Assembly (NCBI GenBank): GCA_009774625.1
Contig: VSOB01000021.1
Span: forward strand, 1 to 46,121
Direction of reading: 5' to 3'
From: Lachnospiraceae bacterium
GTDB lineage: Bacteria > Bacillota > Clostridia > Lachnospirales > Lachnospiraceae
DNA: 46,121 bases
This document shows, piece after piece, positions 1 to 6,585 of the stretch. The first letter of the stretch is position 1, and every line of letters begins with the position of its first letter. A program made the translations under genes and the position numbers. A model generated the notes under the pieces. It ran no database searches and was not told where the DNA came from. It saw only the letters and a program-made list of their open reading frames with translations.

Positions 1-2
1 AA

Positions 3-76
3 TGGAAGCAATGGGGCTCGAACCCATGACCTCTCGCGTGTGAGGCGAACGCTCATCCCGGCTGAGCTATGCTTCC
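3..76 (-). tRNA. tRNA-Val (anticodon CAC)
   Basis: The reverse complement folds as a full 74-nt cloverleaf. It has a 7-bp acceptor stem (GGAAGCA/TGCTTCC), a D arm GCTC/GAGC, an anticodon stem TTCGC/GCGAG with loop CTCACAC, and a T arm ATGGG/CCCAT with loop TTCGAGC. Loop positions 34-36 read CAC, which decodes the valine codon GUG. The discriminator base is A. The 3' CCA is not encoded, because TT follows, so a CCA-adding enzyme is needed. Confidence 0.95.
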
Positions 77-84
77 ATAAAATG

Positions 85-113
85 ATTATAACACCAATAC
101 ACAGAAAAGGCAA
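85..113 (-). promoter_or_regulatory. Promoter of tRNA-Val
   Basis: On the minus strand TTGCCT (113-108) is followed after 17 nt by TATAAT (90-85). The box ends 8 nt before the first base of the tRNA. Seen directly; function inferred. Confidence 0.65.
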
Positions 114-139
114 AGAGAAAAATGAAGAATTTGCCGCCA

Positions 140-168
140 TTGAATGTGGCTTTGGAGTGTGGTATGAT
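140..168 (+). promoter_or_regulatory. Promoter of azlCD
   Basis: TTGAAT (140-145), a 17-nt spacer and TATGAT (163-168) lie 38 nt ahead of the azlC start codon. The match to sigma-A consensus is 5/6 at each box. Inferred promoter. Confidence 0.5.
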
Positions 169-205
169 AAGTCGAATCACGATGGAAAAAGGATAGAAGA
201 ACAGA

Positions 206-967
206 ATGGCAGATGGAAAAAGGAGCTTATATACAAAAGAAGAAAACAGGACATGGATTCTGAAAGGGATGCGGGATGGGCTTCCCATAGGAATGGGATA
301 TTTCGCAGTGGCATTTGCACTGGGGATCGCGGCCAGGAAGGCGGGGATGAGTGCAATGCAGGCGGGGATTATGTCGATTACGATGCTGGCCTCGGCAGGG
401 CAGTACGGAGCGATCACTGTGATTGCCGGGGGCGGCGGATATCTGCAGATGGCAGTGACTACGTTGATCGTGAATCTGCGGTATTTGCTGATGTCCTGCG
501 CATTGTCGCAGAAAGTAGATCCTGATTTGAGCCTGGGGCACCGTTTTCTGCTTTCGTATCCCATTACGGATGAAATATTCGGCATTGCCATGACGGTGCC
601 GGGCAGGCTGAATCCTTTTTACAATTATGGCGCGGCAATGGTTGCGGCGCCTGGGTGGACGATGGGCGCTTTTCTGGGAGCGGCGGTAGGAGCAGTGCTG
701 CCCAGGCGGGTGGAAAATGCGCTGAGTGTGGCTCTGTATGGGATGTTTCTTGCCATTATCATTCCGGCGGCCAGAAAAAACAGGATCGTGGCGGGGATCG
801 TGGCGGTTTCCATGCTGTGCAGTTTTCTTTTTACAAAGATACCGCTGCTGAAAGATATTTCTTCCGGTATGCAGATTATTTTGCTGACGGTGCTGATTGC
901 CGGAGGTGCGGCGGTTTTATTTCCTGTAAAAGAAGAAGCGGAAGGGGGCGATGGGGATGCATCATAG
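206..967 (+). CDS. azlC: AzlC family branched-chain amino acid export permease
   Basis: A 253-residue hydrophobic protein of the AzlC family, the large subunit of a two-component exporter for branched-chain amino acids and their analogues in the cytoplasmic membrane. The family N-terminal pattern is visible at residues 24-45 (DGLPIGMGYFAVAFALGI), followed by a glycine-rich segment SAGQYGAI near residue 63 and NLRYLLMS near residue 90. Several membrane spans follow, and the tail is short and acidic. The start is preceded by AAGGA about 12 nt upstream. The 3' end overlaps the azlD start by 17 nt, so the two are translationally coupled. The actual substrate is not visible from sequence. Confidence 0.9.
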   Translation: MADGKRSLYTKEENRTWILKGMRDGLPIGMGYFAVAFALGIAARKAGMSAMQAGIMSITMLASAGQYGAITVIAGGGGYLQMAVTTLIVNLRYLLMSCALSQKVDPDLSLGHRFLLSYPITDEIFGIAMTVPGRLNPFYNYGAAMVAAPGWTMGAFLGAAVGAVLPRRVENALSVALYGMFLAIIIPAARKNRIVAGIVAVSMLCSFLFTKIPLLKDISSGMQIILLTVLIAGGAAVLFPVKEEAEGGDGDAS

Positions 968-1265
968 CATATCGATTTATCTTCTGGTGGCAGCGGCAGC
1001 CATATATCTGATCCGTATGCTGCCTATGACGCTGATCCGCAGGGATATTAAAAATCCGCTGATTCGGTCTTTTTTGTATTATGTGCCCTATGTGACGCTG
1101 GCAGTCATGACATTTCCGGCGATTCTCTCCGCCACAGGCAGCAGCGTTTCCGCCTGGGCCGGATTTCTGGCGGGCGTGGCGCTGGCGTATGTGGACGGCA
1201 ATTTGTTTCGGGTGGCAATCTGCTCCTGCGTGGTGGTTTATCTGGCGGAGCTGTTTTTTTGCTGA
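951..1265 (+). CDS. azlD: AzlD family small subunit of branched-chain amino acid exporter
   Basis: A 104-residue membrane protein with about four hydrophobic segments. It matches the AzlD family in length and in the conserved RMLPMTLIRR motif near residues 22-31. AzlD is the obligate partner of AzlC, and together they form the export pore. The gene begins inside the last codons of azlC in another frame (17-nt overlap). The next gene starts 69 nt further on and encodes an AraC regulator, which may be unrelated or may control the pair. Confidence 0.85.
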   Translation: MGMHHSISIYLLVAAAAIYLIRMLPMTLIRRDIKNPLIRSFLYYVPYVTLAVMTFPAILSATGSSVSAWAGFLAGVALAYVDGNLFRVAICSCVVVYLAELFFC

Positions 1266-1334
1266 CAGTGGACGGGCCGGCCCAGGTATCCGGGCGGTAT
1301 CTGACGATGAGGTGTAGGGAGAAAGGAAATCCTA

Positions 1335-2237
1335 TTGGAAAAAGCATATAAGCTGGAATTTGCGAATGAACAGATACAGGGTCTGGCAGTTAGTTGCTGC
1401 GGCTGTTCCAAAACAGAGCCGCTTCACAGCTTTGGCCCCGCACTGAAGCCGCATTTTCTGATTCATTATGTACTCAGCGGAAAAGGCAGATTTTCGGTGA
1501 GGAATCAGGAATACAGTCTGGAAGCGGGAAGCGGTTTTCTGATAGAGCCGGGGGAGCTGGTATTTTATCAGTCGGACGAGCAGGAACCCTGGACTTATGT
1601 GTGGGTAGGGTTCGGCGGCAGTCAGGCCGGGGAATATGTGAGAAAAATGGGGCTTTCCGGAATGCATCCGGTATTTTGCTCCAACAGGCGGGAGGAGTTG
1701 TATGCCTGTGTCAGGAATATGATGGAACACAATACTTCCGGGGTGGCAAATGATCTGCGCAGAAATGGAGAACTGGCGATTTTCCTTTCACTGATTGCCG
1801 CGGAGTCCCAGGGGAAGGAAACGGAGGATGCGGATAAGGCCAACGCTTATGTGAAAAAAGCGGTGAATTTTATTCAGAGCAATTACTGCAATCCCATTAA
1901 AGTGACGGATGTGGCAGATTTTGTCTGTGTAAACCGGAGCTATCTGTATACACTGTTTGAACATTCTCTGGGGATGCCGCCGCAGAAGTTTCTGTCTGCT
2001 TACCGGATCACCAAAGCGGCAGAGCTGTTACAGACCACGGAGATTCCCATCGAAAGTATTGCCCTGTCCTGCGGTTATAACGATGCGCTTGTATTTACCA
2101 AAGCGTTTAAGCAGACAAAAGGCATCTCTCCCTCCCGGTATCGGAAGGAATTTCGGGAAAGCGGCAGCAGGCATAAAAAAGAACATCTGCTGCAGATTGA
2201 GGATTTTATCCGGCAGATCGGGAAAAAAGAGGAGTGA
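1335..2237 (+). CDS. AraC family transcriptional regulator with cupin sensor domain
   Basis: A 300-residue one-component regulator. Residues 1-150 look like an AraC-type cupin ligand-binding domain (HFLIHYVLSGKGRFSV, then EAGSGFLIEPGELVFYQ). Residues 175-275 hold two helix-turn-helix units: VTDVADFVCVNRSYLYTLF, then IESIALSCGYNDALVFTKAF, followed by GISPSRYRK. This layout is typical of sugar-responsive AraC activators. The proposed start is TTG at 1335, behind GGGAGAAAGGAAA. No sugar genes sit beside it, so its target is unknown. The azlCD genes upstream are the nearest candidates. Confidence 0.88.
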   Translation: MEKAYKLEFANEQIQGLAVSCCGCSKTEPLHSFGPALKPHFLIHYVLSGKGRFSVRNQEYSLEAGSGFLIEPGELVFYQSDEQEPWTYVWVGFGGSQAGEYVRKMGLSGMHPVFCSNRREELYACVRNMMEHNTSGVANDLRRNGELAIFLSLIAAESQGKETEDADKANAYVKKAVNFIQSNYCNPIKVTDVADFVCVNRSYLYTLFEHSLGMPPQKFLSAYRITKAAELLQTTEIPIESIALSCGYNDALVFTKAFKQTKGISPSRYRKEFRESGSRHKKEHLLQIEDFIRQIGKKEE

Positions 2238-2257
2238 GCATAAGACCCGGACCGGCT

Positions 2258-3004
2258 TTAGCGGGTCTGGGTCAGGACATATTCAAATTGTGAGGTCAGA
2301 TAATAATTGGTGAAAAGTTCGATCGGAATTTCACTGTTGTCACAGATACCGAAGGTCAGCCCCAGGGAATGAAGCAGGGGCGTATCTCTGGCGACTTTCA
2401 GATAACCTGCCAGAGTGTCATAAGCAGAGACAGCCTTCAGTTTCAGAGAGGTGGCAGTGATTTTGACATGGTAGTGGGATTCCAGAATCTTATATAAGGA
2501 ATTTTCTTTGAAATCAAAAGTGTCGATATCGGGAAAACGCCGATAAGGCAGTGTGGCTGTGGTATAGCAGAGCGGACTTTCATCTGCATAATAGATCCGT
2601 TCCAGATGGAAAACAGGATCAGCCTTGGGAAGCCGGAGTTGTTCGGCTTCTTCTTTTGTGCAGATACGCAGTCCGGCTGTCAGTACATCCCGGCTGGGCG
2701 TCATGCCATGCCGGAGGATCTCTTCTGTATAGCTGGAAATGGAGGTCAGCTCCTGCTGTCTGGTAACTTGTTTGACACAGGTGCGTTTTCCCTGCATTTT
2801 TTCGATATAGCCCTGATGATATAATTCATCAATAGCGCGCCGGGCAGTGACCCGGCTGACTTTGTAGAGACGGATCAGATCAGATTCGCTGGGCAGCTCC
2901 GCACCGGGAGGCAGTGTGCCGGATTGGATTGCGGCAATTAACTCCTGCTTAATGATGGCGTATTTCGGCAATTTGTGATCTGCCTGTTCCTGCATATAGT
3001 TCAC
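2258..3004 (-). CDS. GntR family regulator with UTRA ligand-binding domain
   Basis: A 248-residue HutC/UTRA-type GntR regulator. Residues 13-80 form the winged helix (PKYAIIKQELIAAI, then LPSESDLIRLYKVSRVTARRAIDEL). Residues 95-240 form the UTRA domain (DPVFHLERIYYADESPLC, NSLYKILE). It is transcribed divergently from the ADP-ribosylglycohydrolase/kinase/pnuC operon, with a 211-nt gap that holds promoters for both and a palindrome over the operon -10 box. It is therefore probably the local repressor, relieved by a phosphorylated sugar or nucleoside-derived effector. The effector is inferred from the operon, not visible in the protein. Confidence 0.9.
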   Translation of the reverse strand: MNYMQEQADHKLPKYAIIKQELIAAIQSGTLPPGAELPSESDLIRLYKVSRVTARRAIDELYHQGYIEKMQGKRTCVKQVTRQQELTSISSYTEEILRHGMTPSRDVLTAGLRICTKEEAEQLRLPKADPVFHLERIYYADESPLCYTTATLPYRRFPDIDTFDFKENSLYKILESHYHVKITATSLKLKAVSAYDTLAGYLKVARDTPLLHSLGLTFGICDNSEIPIELFTNYYLTSQFEYVLTQTR

Positions 3005-3023
3005 GCTCCTTTATTTCAGATTT

Positions 3024-3052
3024 ATTATACAGAAAGGGAGCGGGAAAGTAAA
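3024..3052 (-). promoter_or_regulatory. Promoter of the GntR gene
   Basis: On the minus strand TTTACT (3052-3047), a 17-nt spacer and a perfect TATAAT (3029-3024) lie 20 nt from the gntR start codon, with AAAGGAG as the ribosome site between them. Confidence 0.6.
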
Positions 3053-3161
3053 CCTGTGATAATAAGCGGGAACGCAATTTGGCAGTCTGAATGAATACAG
3101 AGCAGAAAAAATTAGTGAAACTGCACAAAAAAGTAAGATCGTTTTTGCATAGGATTCCATA

Positions 3162-3190
3162 TTGACTATATATGTTATATATCTTATTAT
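3162..3190 (+). promoter_or_regulatory. Promoter of the ADP-ribosylglycohydrolase-pnuC operon
   Basis: TTGACT (3162-3167), 17 nt, TATTAT (3185-3190), 26 nt before the start codon at 3216. The -10 box is embedded in a perfect palindrome listed separately. Confidence 0.6.
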
Positions 3191-3196
3191 AATAAG
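3183..3196. promoter_or_regulatory. Candidate GntR operator palindrome
   Basis: CTTATTATAATAAG is a perfect 14-bp palindrome covering the -10 box of the operon promoter. A second near-palindrome, ATATAT-GTT-ATATAT, sits just upstream at about 3167-3182. An operator over the -10 box fits repression by the divergent GntR protein. This is inference from position. Confidence 0.45.
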
Positions 3197-3215
3197 TGAA
3201 AGGAGATATTGCTAT

Positions 3216-4214
3216 ATGAAAGACAGGGTGTTGGGGGTTTTGTACGGAATGGCCATCGGAGATGCGATGGGGATGCCGCCGGAGCTGTGGAGCAGGAAGC
3301 GGATGCTGGAATATTATGGTGAGATTCATGGATTTTTAGATGGATGTCCCGAAAATATTATATCTTATCAGTATAAAGCAGGACAGTTTACCGATGACAC
3401 CGGGCAGGCTCTGACCATATTGGACAGTCTGATGGAAACGGATTTTGTACCGTCGCCGCAGAACATTGCGGAGCATATTCTTGCCTGGGCCGATCGTGAA
3501 AATGCATTTGAAAACAATATTCTGGGGCCGACTTCCAAGGTGACGCTGGGACTGTTTCGGGAGGGAAAGAGCGCAAAACAATGTTCGGACGAAGCGTTGT
3601 CCAATGGAGCGGCCATGCGCATCGCACCGATAGGGACATTGTTTGAGCCGTCGCAGAAAGAAGCGCTGTGCCGATATGTGGCGGCAGTGTCACAGGTGAC
3701 GCATACCAGTGATGTGACTGTCGCCGGTGCGTCTATGATTGCAATGGCAGTTGCCTCTGCTATGCAGTATGGAGACAGAGAACAGATGATTGAGGATGCG
3801 CTTTCCGTGGAATCGTATGCTATGTCGCTGGGAGCCTCTACAGTCAGCCCGTCACTGGGAGCCAGAACCCGGCTGGGTGTAAAGCTGGCAAAAACCTTTC
3901 AGGAGGACCAGCAGGCTTTTCTGCAAAATCTGTATGATCTGGTGGGAGCGGGTGTCAATACATCAGAATCTGTTCCGGCGGCTCTGGCCATTGCCTATTA
4001 TAGCTTTGACGTAAAGAAATGTGCCCTGATGTGTGCGAATCTGGGCGGGGATACGGATACCATCGGTGCGATGGCCACGGCGATCTGCGGCGGAGGGGGC
4101 GGAATGGAACACATTCCGGCAGAGTATATAGAAGTGATACAAAATGCCAATGGGGTGGATATGCAGCCTTATGCAGAGGCGATCCTGAAAAAGAGGGGGA
4201 AGATAGCAGAATGA
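3216..4214 (+). CDS. ADP-ribosylglycohydrolase family protein
   Basis: A 332-residue DraG/ARH-like hydrolase. The Mg-binding signatures are intact: GDAMGMPPE near residue 14, FTDDTGQALTILDSL near residue 60, and NLGGDTDTIGAM near residue 275. Family members cleave ADP-ribose from protein, or ADP-ribose-linked small molecules. The ATG at 3216 is chosen over an upstream ATG at 3162 because AAAGGAG sits 10 nt before it and because 3162 lies in the promoter. The stop overlaps the next gene (ATGA). Its place beside a kinase and PnuC suggests a role in NAD/ADP-ribose or nucleoside salvage rather than nitrogenase control. Confidence 0.9.
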   Translation: MKDRVLGVLYGMAIGDAMGMPPELWSRKRMLEYYGEIHGFLDGCPENIISYQYKAGQFTDDTGQALTILDSLMETDFVPSPQNIAEHILAWADRENAFENNILGPTSKVTLGLFREGKSAKQCSDEALSNGAAMRIAPIGTLFEPSQKEALCRYVAAVSQVTHTSDVTVAGASMIAMAVASAMQYGDREQMIEDALSVESYAMSLGASTVSPSLGARTRLGVKLAKTFQEDQQAFLQNLYDLVGAGVNTSESVPAALAIAYYSFDVKKCALMCANLGGDTDTIGAMATAICGGGGGMEHIPAEYIEVIQNANGVDMQPYAEAILKKRGKIAE

Positions 4215-5116
4215 GAGAGAAGTGTCTGGTGATAGGGGCCGCCATGTTGGATATGATTATGGAAATAGAACGGCTGCCCAGATCGGGAGAGGATGTTTAT
4301 GCCAGAAACCAGTGTATGACAGTGGGAGGCTGCGCTTACAATGCAGCAGATATTTTGAAGCATTTTCGGGCAGCGTATACACTGTTTGCGCCGATAGGCA
4401 CCGGAATGTATGCCGGATTCATTGAAGCGGAACTGAAAAAAAGCGGGCATATAAGCGCCATTAAGTCAGATGAGATGGACAATGGATATTCCCTGTGCCT
4501 GGTGGAAGCAGACGGAGAGCGTACCTTTCTGACACTGCCGGGGATTGAGTGCAGATTTGAAAAGAAATGGTTTGACAGACTGAATGCAGAGGACTATCAT
4601 TCTGCCTATGTGAGCGGTTATGAGCTGGAAGGAGAAGGCGGTGAGGCCATTCTGGATTTTCTGGAAGCCAATCCTGAGATTTGTGTATATTATGCGCCGG
4701 GGCCCAGGATTTTGCATGTTTCGGAAGAAAAAAGAAAGCGGATGCGGTCACTGTCGCCGGTGCTGCATCTGAATGAAATGGAGGCGCTTTCCTGCACCGG
4801 AAAAACGACGATACAGGAGGCGGCTGCCGTGCTTGGGCAGCAGACCGGCCAGGCCGTGATCGTTACACTGGGCGGGGAAGGCGCTTATCTTCAGGAACAG
4901 GGAGAAGGCAGAGTGATCCCGTCTGTAAAAGCGGATGTGGTGGATACTATAGGAGCCGGGGATTCCCATATCGGTGCAGTGATGGCTATGCGTGCGATGG
5001 GGAAGGATTTTGAAACGGCGGTGCGGACAGCCAACCGGGTGTCGGCGTTGGTGGTAGGAGTCAAAGGTCCCACGTTAACAACGGAAGAATTTGAGAAAGG
5101 AGTACTGGAAAAATGA
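4211..5116 (+). CDS. PfkB family carbohydrate/nucleoside kinase
   Basis: A 301-residue ribokinase-fold kinase. Signature 1 is at residues 38-46 (GGCAYNAAD). The catalytic anion-hole motif is near residue 250 (DTIGAGDSHIGAV), with the GAGD aspartate as general base. An ATP-site stretch, AVIVTLGGEGAY, lies near residue 217. The start overlaps the hydrolase stop and the 3' end overlaps the pnuC start by 4 nt, so the three genes are translationally coupled. The likely substrate is the nucleoside or ribose compound brought in by PnuC or released by the hydrolase. Nicotinamide riboside, ribose and another nucleoside are all possible. Confidence 0.88.
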   Translation: MREKCLVIGAAMLDMIMEIERLPRSGEDVYARNQCMTVGGCAYNAADILKHFRAAYTLFAPIGTGMYAGFIEAELKKSGHISAIKSDEMDNGYSLCLVEADGERTFLTLPGIECRFEKKWFDRLNAEDYHSAYVSGYELEGEGGEAILDFLEANPEICVYYAPGPRILHVSEEKRKRMRSLSPVLHLNEMEALSCTGKTTIQEAAAVLGQQTGQAVIVTLGGEGAYLQEQGEGRVIPSVKADVVDTIGAGDSHIGAVMAMRAMGKDFETAVRTANRVSALVVGVKGPTLTTEEFEKGVLEK

Positions 5117-5805
5117 ATGCGGTAAAAAAGTTTTTTACAGGATGGAGTAAATTTGAGGTGATCTGGCTTGCTTTATCCACGGTGATTATGATTGTGCTGA
5201 GTATCATCTGGGGAGATAATATACTGGCGCTGATCAGCGGGATCACAGGCATACTGGGTGTGGTACTGGCGGCAAAGGGAAAAGTGAGCACTTATTTTTT
5301 CGCAACCGTCAATGTGGCAATTTATGCATGGCTTACATTTAACAATCATCTGTACGGTGAGTTTATGTTGAATGCATTTTACTATATTCCCATGAATTTT
5401 GTAGGCTTTTATCTCTGGTCCAGACATAAGGATGAGGAGAGCGGGGATGTGGAAGGAAAATGCCTGACGACCAAACAGATTATCATTCTGCTGATAGCTG
5501 TGGCAGCGATCGTAGCGGCATACTGGCAGATCCTGAGTCACATCGGCGGCCAGTTGGCCCTGATTGATGCCATGTCCACAGTATTTTCCGTGGTGGCTCT
5601 GATTATGCAGGTAGCCCGTTATGCGGAACAGTGGCTGCTGTGGATCATTGTCAATGTGGTGTCGGTGATTATGTGGGTGCTTTTGATCGGCAAGGATACT
5701 TCTGCCATAACGATGGTGGTGATGTGGGTAGCTTATCTGTTTAACTCCGTTTACGGCTATTATAACTGGAAAAAGATGGCTGCAAAAAATGTGGGGAATC
5801 AATAA
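5113..5805 (+). CDS. pnuC: PnuC family nicotinamide riboside/nucleoside transporter
   Basis: A 230-residue membrane protein with about seven spans. It matches the PnuC family in length and in its terminal motif FNSVYGYYNWKKM. PnuC proteins are facilitators whose substrate is trapped by an intracellular kinase. The kinase encoded directly upstream fits that role. It is the last gene of the operon; no clear terminator follows before the next promoter at 5824. Relatives include thiamine (PnuT) and deoxynucleoside (PnuN) carriers, so the substrate is not proven. Confidence 0.9.
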   Translation: MNAVKKFFTGWSKFEVIWLALSTVIMIVLSIIWGDNILALISGITGILGVVLAAKGKVSTYFFATVNVAIYAWLTFNNHLYGEFMLNAFYYIPMNFVGFYLWSRHKDEESGDVEGKCLTTKQIIILLIAVAAIVAAYWQILSHIGGQLALIDAMSTVFSVVALIMQVARYAEQWLLWIIVNVVSVIMWVLLIGKDTSAITMVVMWVAYLFNSVYGYYNWKKMAAKNVGNQ

Positions 5806-5823
5806 ACGGAAAACAGGGATGAT

Positions 5824-5852
5824 TTGACAATCCGGAGCAGTCCCGCTATAAT
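5824..5852 (+). promoter_or_regulatory. Perfect consensus sigma-A promoter
   Basis: TTGACA (5824-5829), exactly 17 nt, TATAAT (5847-5852). Transcription should begin near 5859, just before the mini-ORF ribosome site. Such a strong promoter suggests constitutive initiation with control at a later step. Confidence 0.85.
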
Positions 5853-5867
5853 GTAAGAAAAATTGCA

Positions 5868-6039
5868 GGGAGAGGTGAAAGGATGAAGAGATAATCTGCT
5901 TTTGAAAATATGGAGCTATTGTTTGCAGTGTGTGACATGTCAGTAGGCGTATGAAAGAAAATGACATGGACAAAAAGAGACACTGTATGGTCATGTTGCC
6001 AAAAGTGGATGATGTCTTATCCATAACCTCTCTTTTTTT
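5868..6039 (+). terminator. Candidate long-range attenuator (uses the mini-ORF ribosome site)
   Basis: GAGAGGT (5870-5876) pairs perfectly with ACCTCTC (6026-6032), which runs straight into T7 (6033-6039). The next stretch also pairs, with a bulge: GGAT and AAG of the mini-ORF with CTTATCC at 6016-6022. A ribosome on the mini-ORF would block this pairing and let RNA polymerase continue. The pairing is seen; the mechanism is inferred. Confidence 0.4.
5883..5894 (+). CDS. Leader mini-ORF Met-Lys-Arg
   Basis: ATG AAG AGA TAA, preceded at 7-nt spacing by GGGAGAGG (5868-5875). It is the first translatable codon set after the consensus promoter. Very short leader ORFs ahead of antibiotic-resistance ABC-F genes are known to mediate ribosome-dependent attenuation. 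Here the ribosome site and the ORF itself form the 5' arm of a candidate terminator stem. Translation has not been shown. Confidence 0.5.
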   Translation: MKR

Positions 6040-6099
6040 GTGGGAAAACAGAAAACGGCAGCGCTTGTCCCGGCAGGAAACAACGGCGGCCTGCAGGGG

Positions 6100-6147
6100 G
6101 CCCGGCATCGGCATCAGTGCCGGTATATGCACTGGTTCCGGGCTTTT
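6100..6147 (+). terminator. Nested hairpin with short T tract, two alternative folds
   Basis: Outer stem GCCCGG/CCGGGC (6100-6105, 6138-6143) encloses CAGTGC/GCACTG (6115-6120, 6129-6134) and is followed by TTTT. A competing local hairpin, CGGCA-TCAG-TGCCG (6109-6122), uses the same bases, so the two folds exclude each other. Confidence 0.4.
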
Positions 6148-6193
6148 GCATGGTTTCTGTATAAAATAAAAAGAGAAGATAAGACACGATTCG

Positions 6194-6223
6194 GATCATT
6201 TGGCAGCAAATGGTTCTTTTTTT
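6194..6223 (+). terminator. Intrinsic terminator or attenuator in the ABC-F leader
   Basis: GATCATTTG (6194-6202) pairs with CAAATGGTT (6207-6215) around loop GCAG, with two G-U pairs, followed by C and seven Ts (6217-6223). It has the shape of a Rho-independent terminator and lies 362 nt before the ABC-F start codon. Confidence 0.5.
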
Positions 6224-6323
6224 ATGTTGATAACAGGTTTTGATGGCAAAAGCCTTTTGTCCTTTGAATGCTCGTCAATCTGTGCAATAGTTTGCTTCCG
6301 GTTCCGGGTTACGGAAATAAGAA

Positions 6324-6453
6324 GTTCTAAGTACTTTGATACTGGTTTCTGTCAGGCAACGCAATCGGCCCGCATTCGCCATCCAGGCTCAGGCCGGCCT
6401 TTCCCGGACTTCCTTGTCCGGGAATTGCTGGCAGTGAACAAAGTACTAAGAAC
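6324..6453. repeat. 130-nt imperfect inverted-repeat element with nested stems
   Basis: The ends GTTCTAAGTACTTTG (6324-6338) and CAAAGTACTAAGAAC (6439-6453) are inverted copies with one mismatch. Inside are a second stem pair (6349-6359 with 6425-6434) and a perfect 9-bp hairpin TTCCCGGAC/GTCCGGGAA (6401-6409, 6416-6424). It could be a MITE- or REP-like element or a structured RNA. No transposase is nearby. Confidence 0.55.
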
Positions 6454-6585
6454 ATCTAATATCCTTCACAAGTCACAGGAAGCAGACTATTGCACAGATT
6501 GACGAATGTAAGTGTCAGAAAAGGCGTTTGGTATCAGAATACAGCAGGCGTGCGGGGGAAAAGAACCAGGAATCAGGAGGTTGTT

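Larger units (their letters stand above)
5806..6585 (+). other. Long non-coding leader region of the ABC-F gene
   Basis: This 780-nt stretch has no convincing gene beyond a three-codon ORF. It holds, in order: a perfect sigma-A promoter (5824-5852), the mini-ORF (5883-5894), a long-range stem ending in seven Ts (6039), a nested hairpin with TTTT (6100-6147), a compact terminator (6194-6223), and a 130-nt folded inverted-repeat element (6324-6453). The ABC-F ribosome site AGGAGG lies at 6575-6580. Together these look like an attenuated leader. Confidence 0.6.

Noticed and set aside
2243..2268. Hairpin AGACCCG/CGGGTCT between the convergent AraC and GntR genes as a terminator
   Set aside because: No T run follows on either strand, and half of it lies inside the GntR coding end. 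It is too weak to list.
5173..6132. 319-codon open frame on the minus strand opposite pnuC
   Set aside because: It lies antisense to a clear membrane protein gene, has no family resemblance or ribosome site, and has the His/Cys/Gln-rich composition typical of shadow frames.
6200..6585. Open frames in the ABC-F leader, and an N-terminal extension of the ABC-F protein from 6490
   Set aside because: They have no ribosome sites, and the sequence is structured repeat. The ABC-F family N-terminus begins exactly at 6586, behind AGGAGG.
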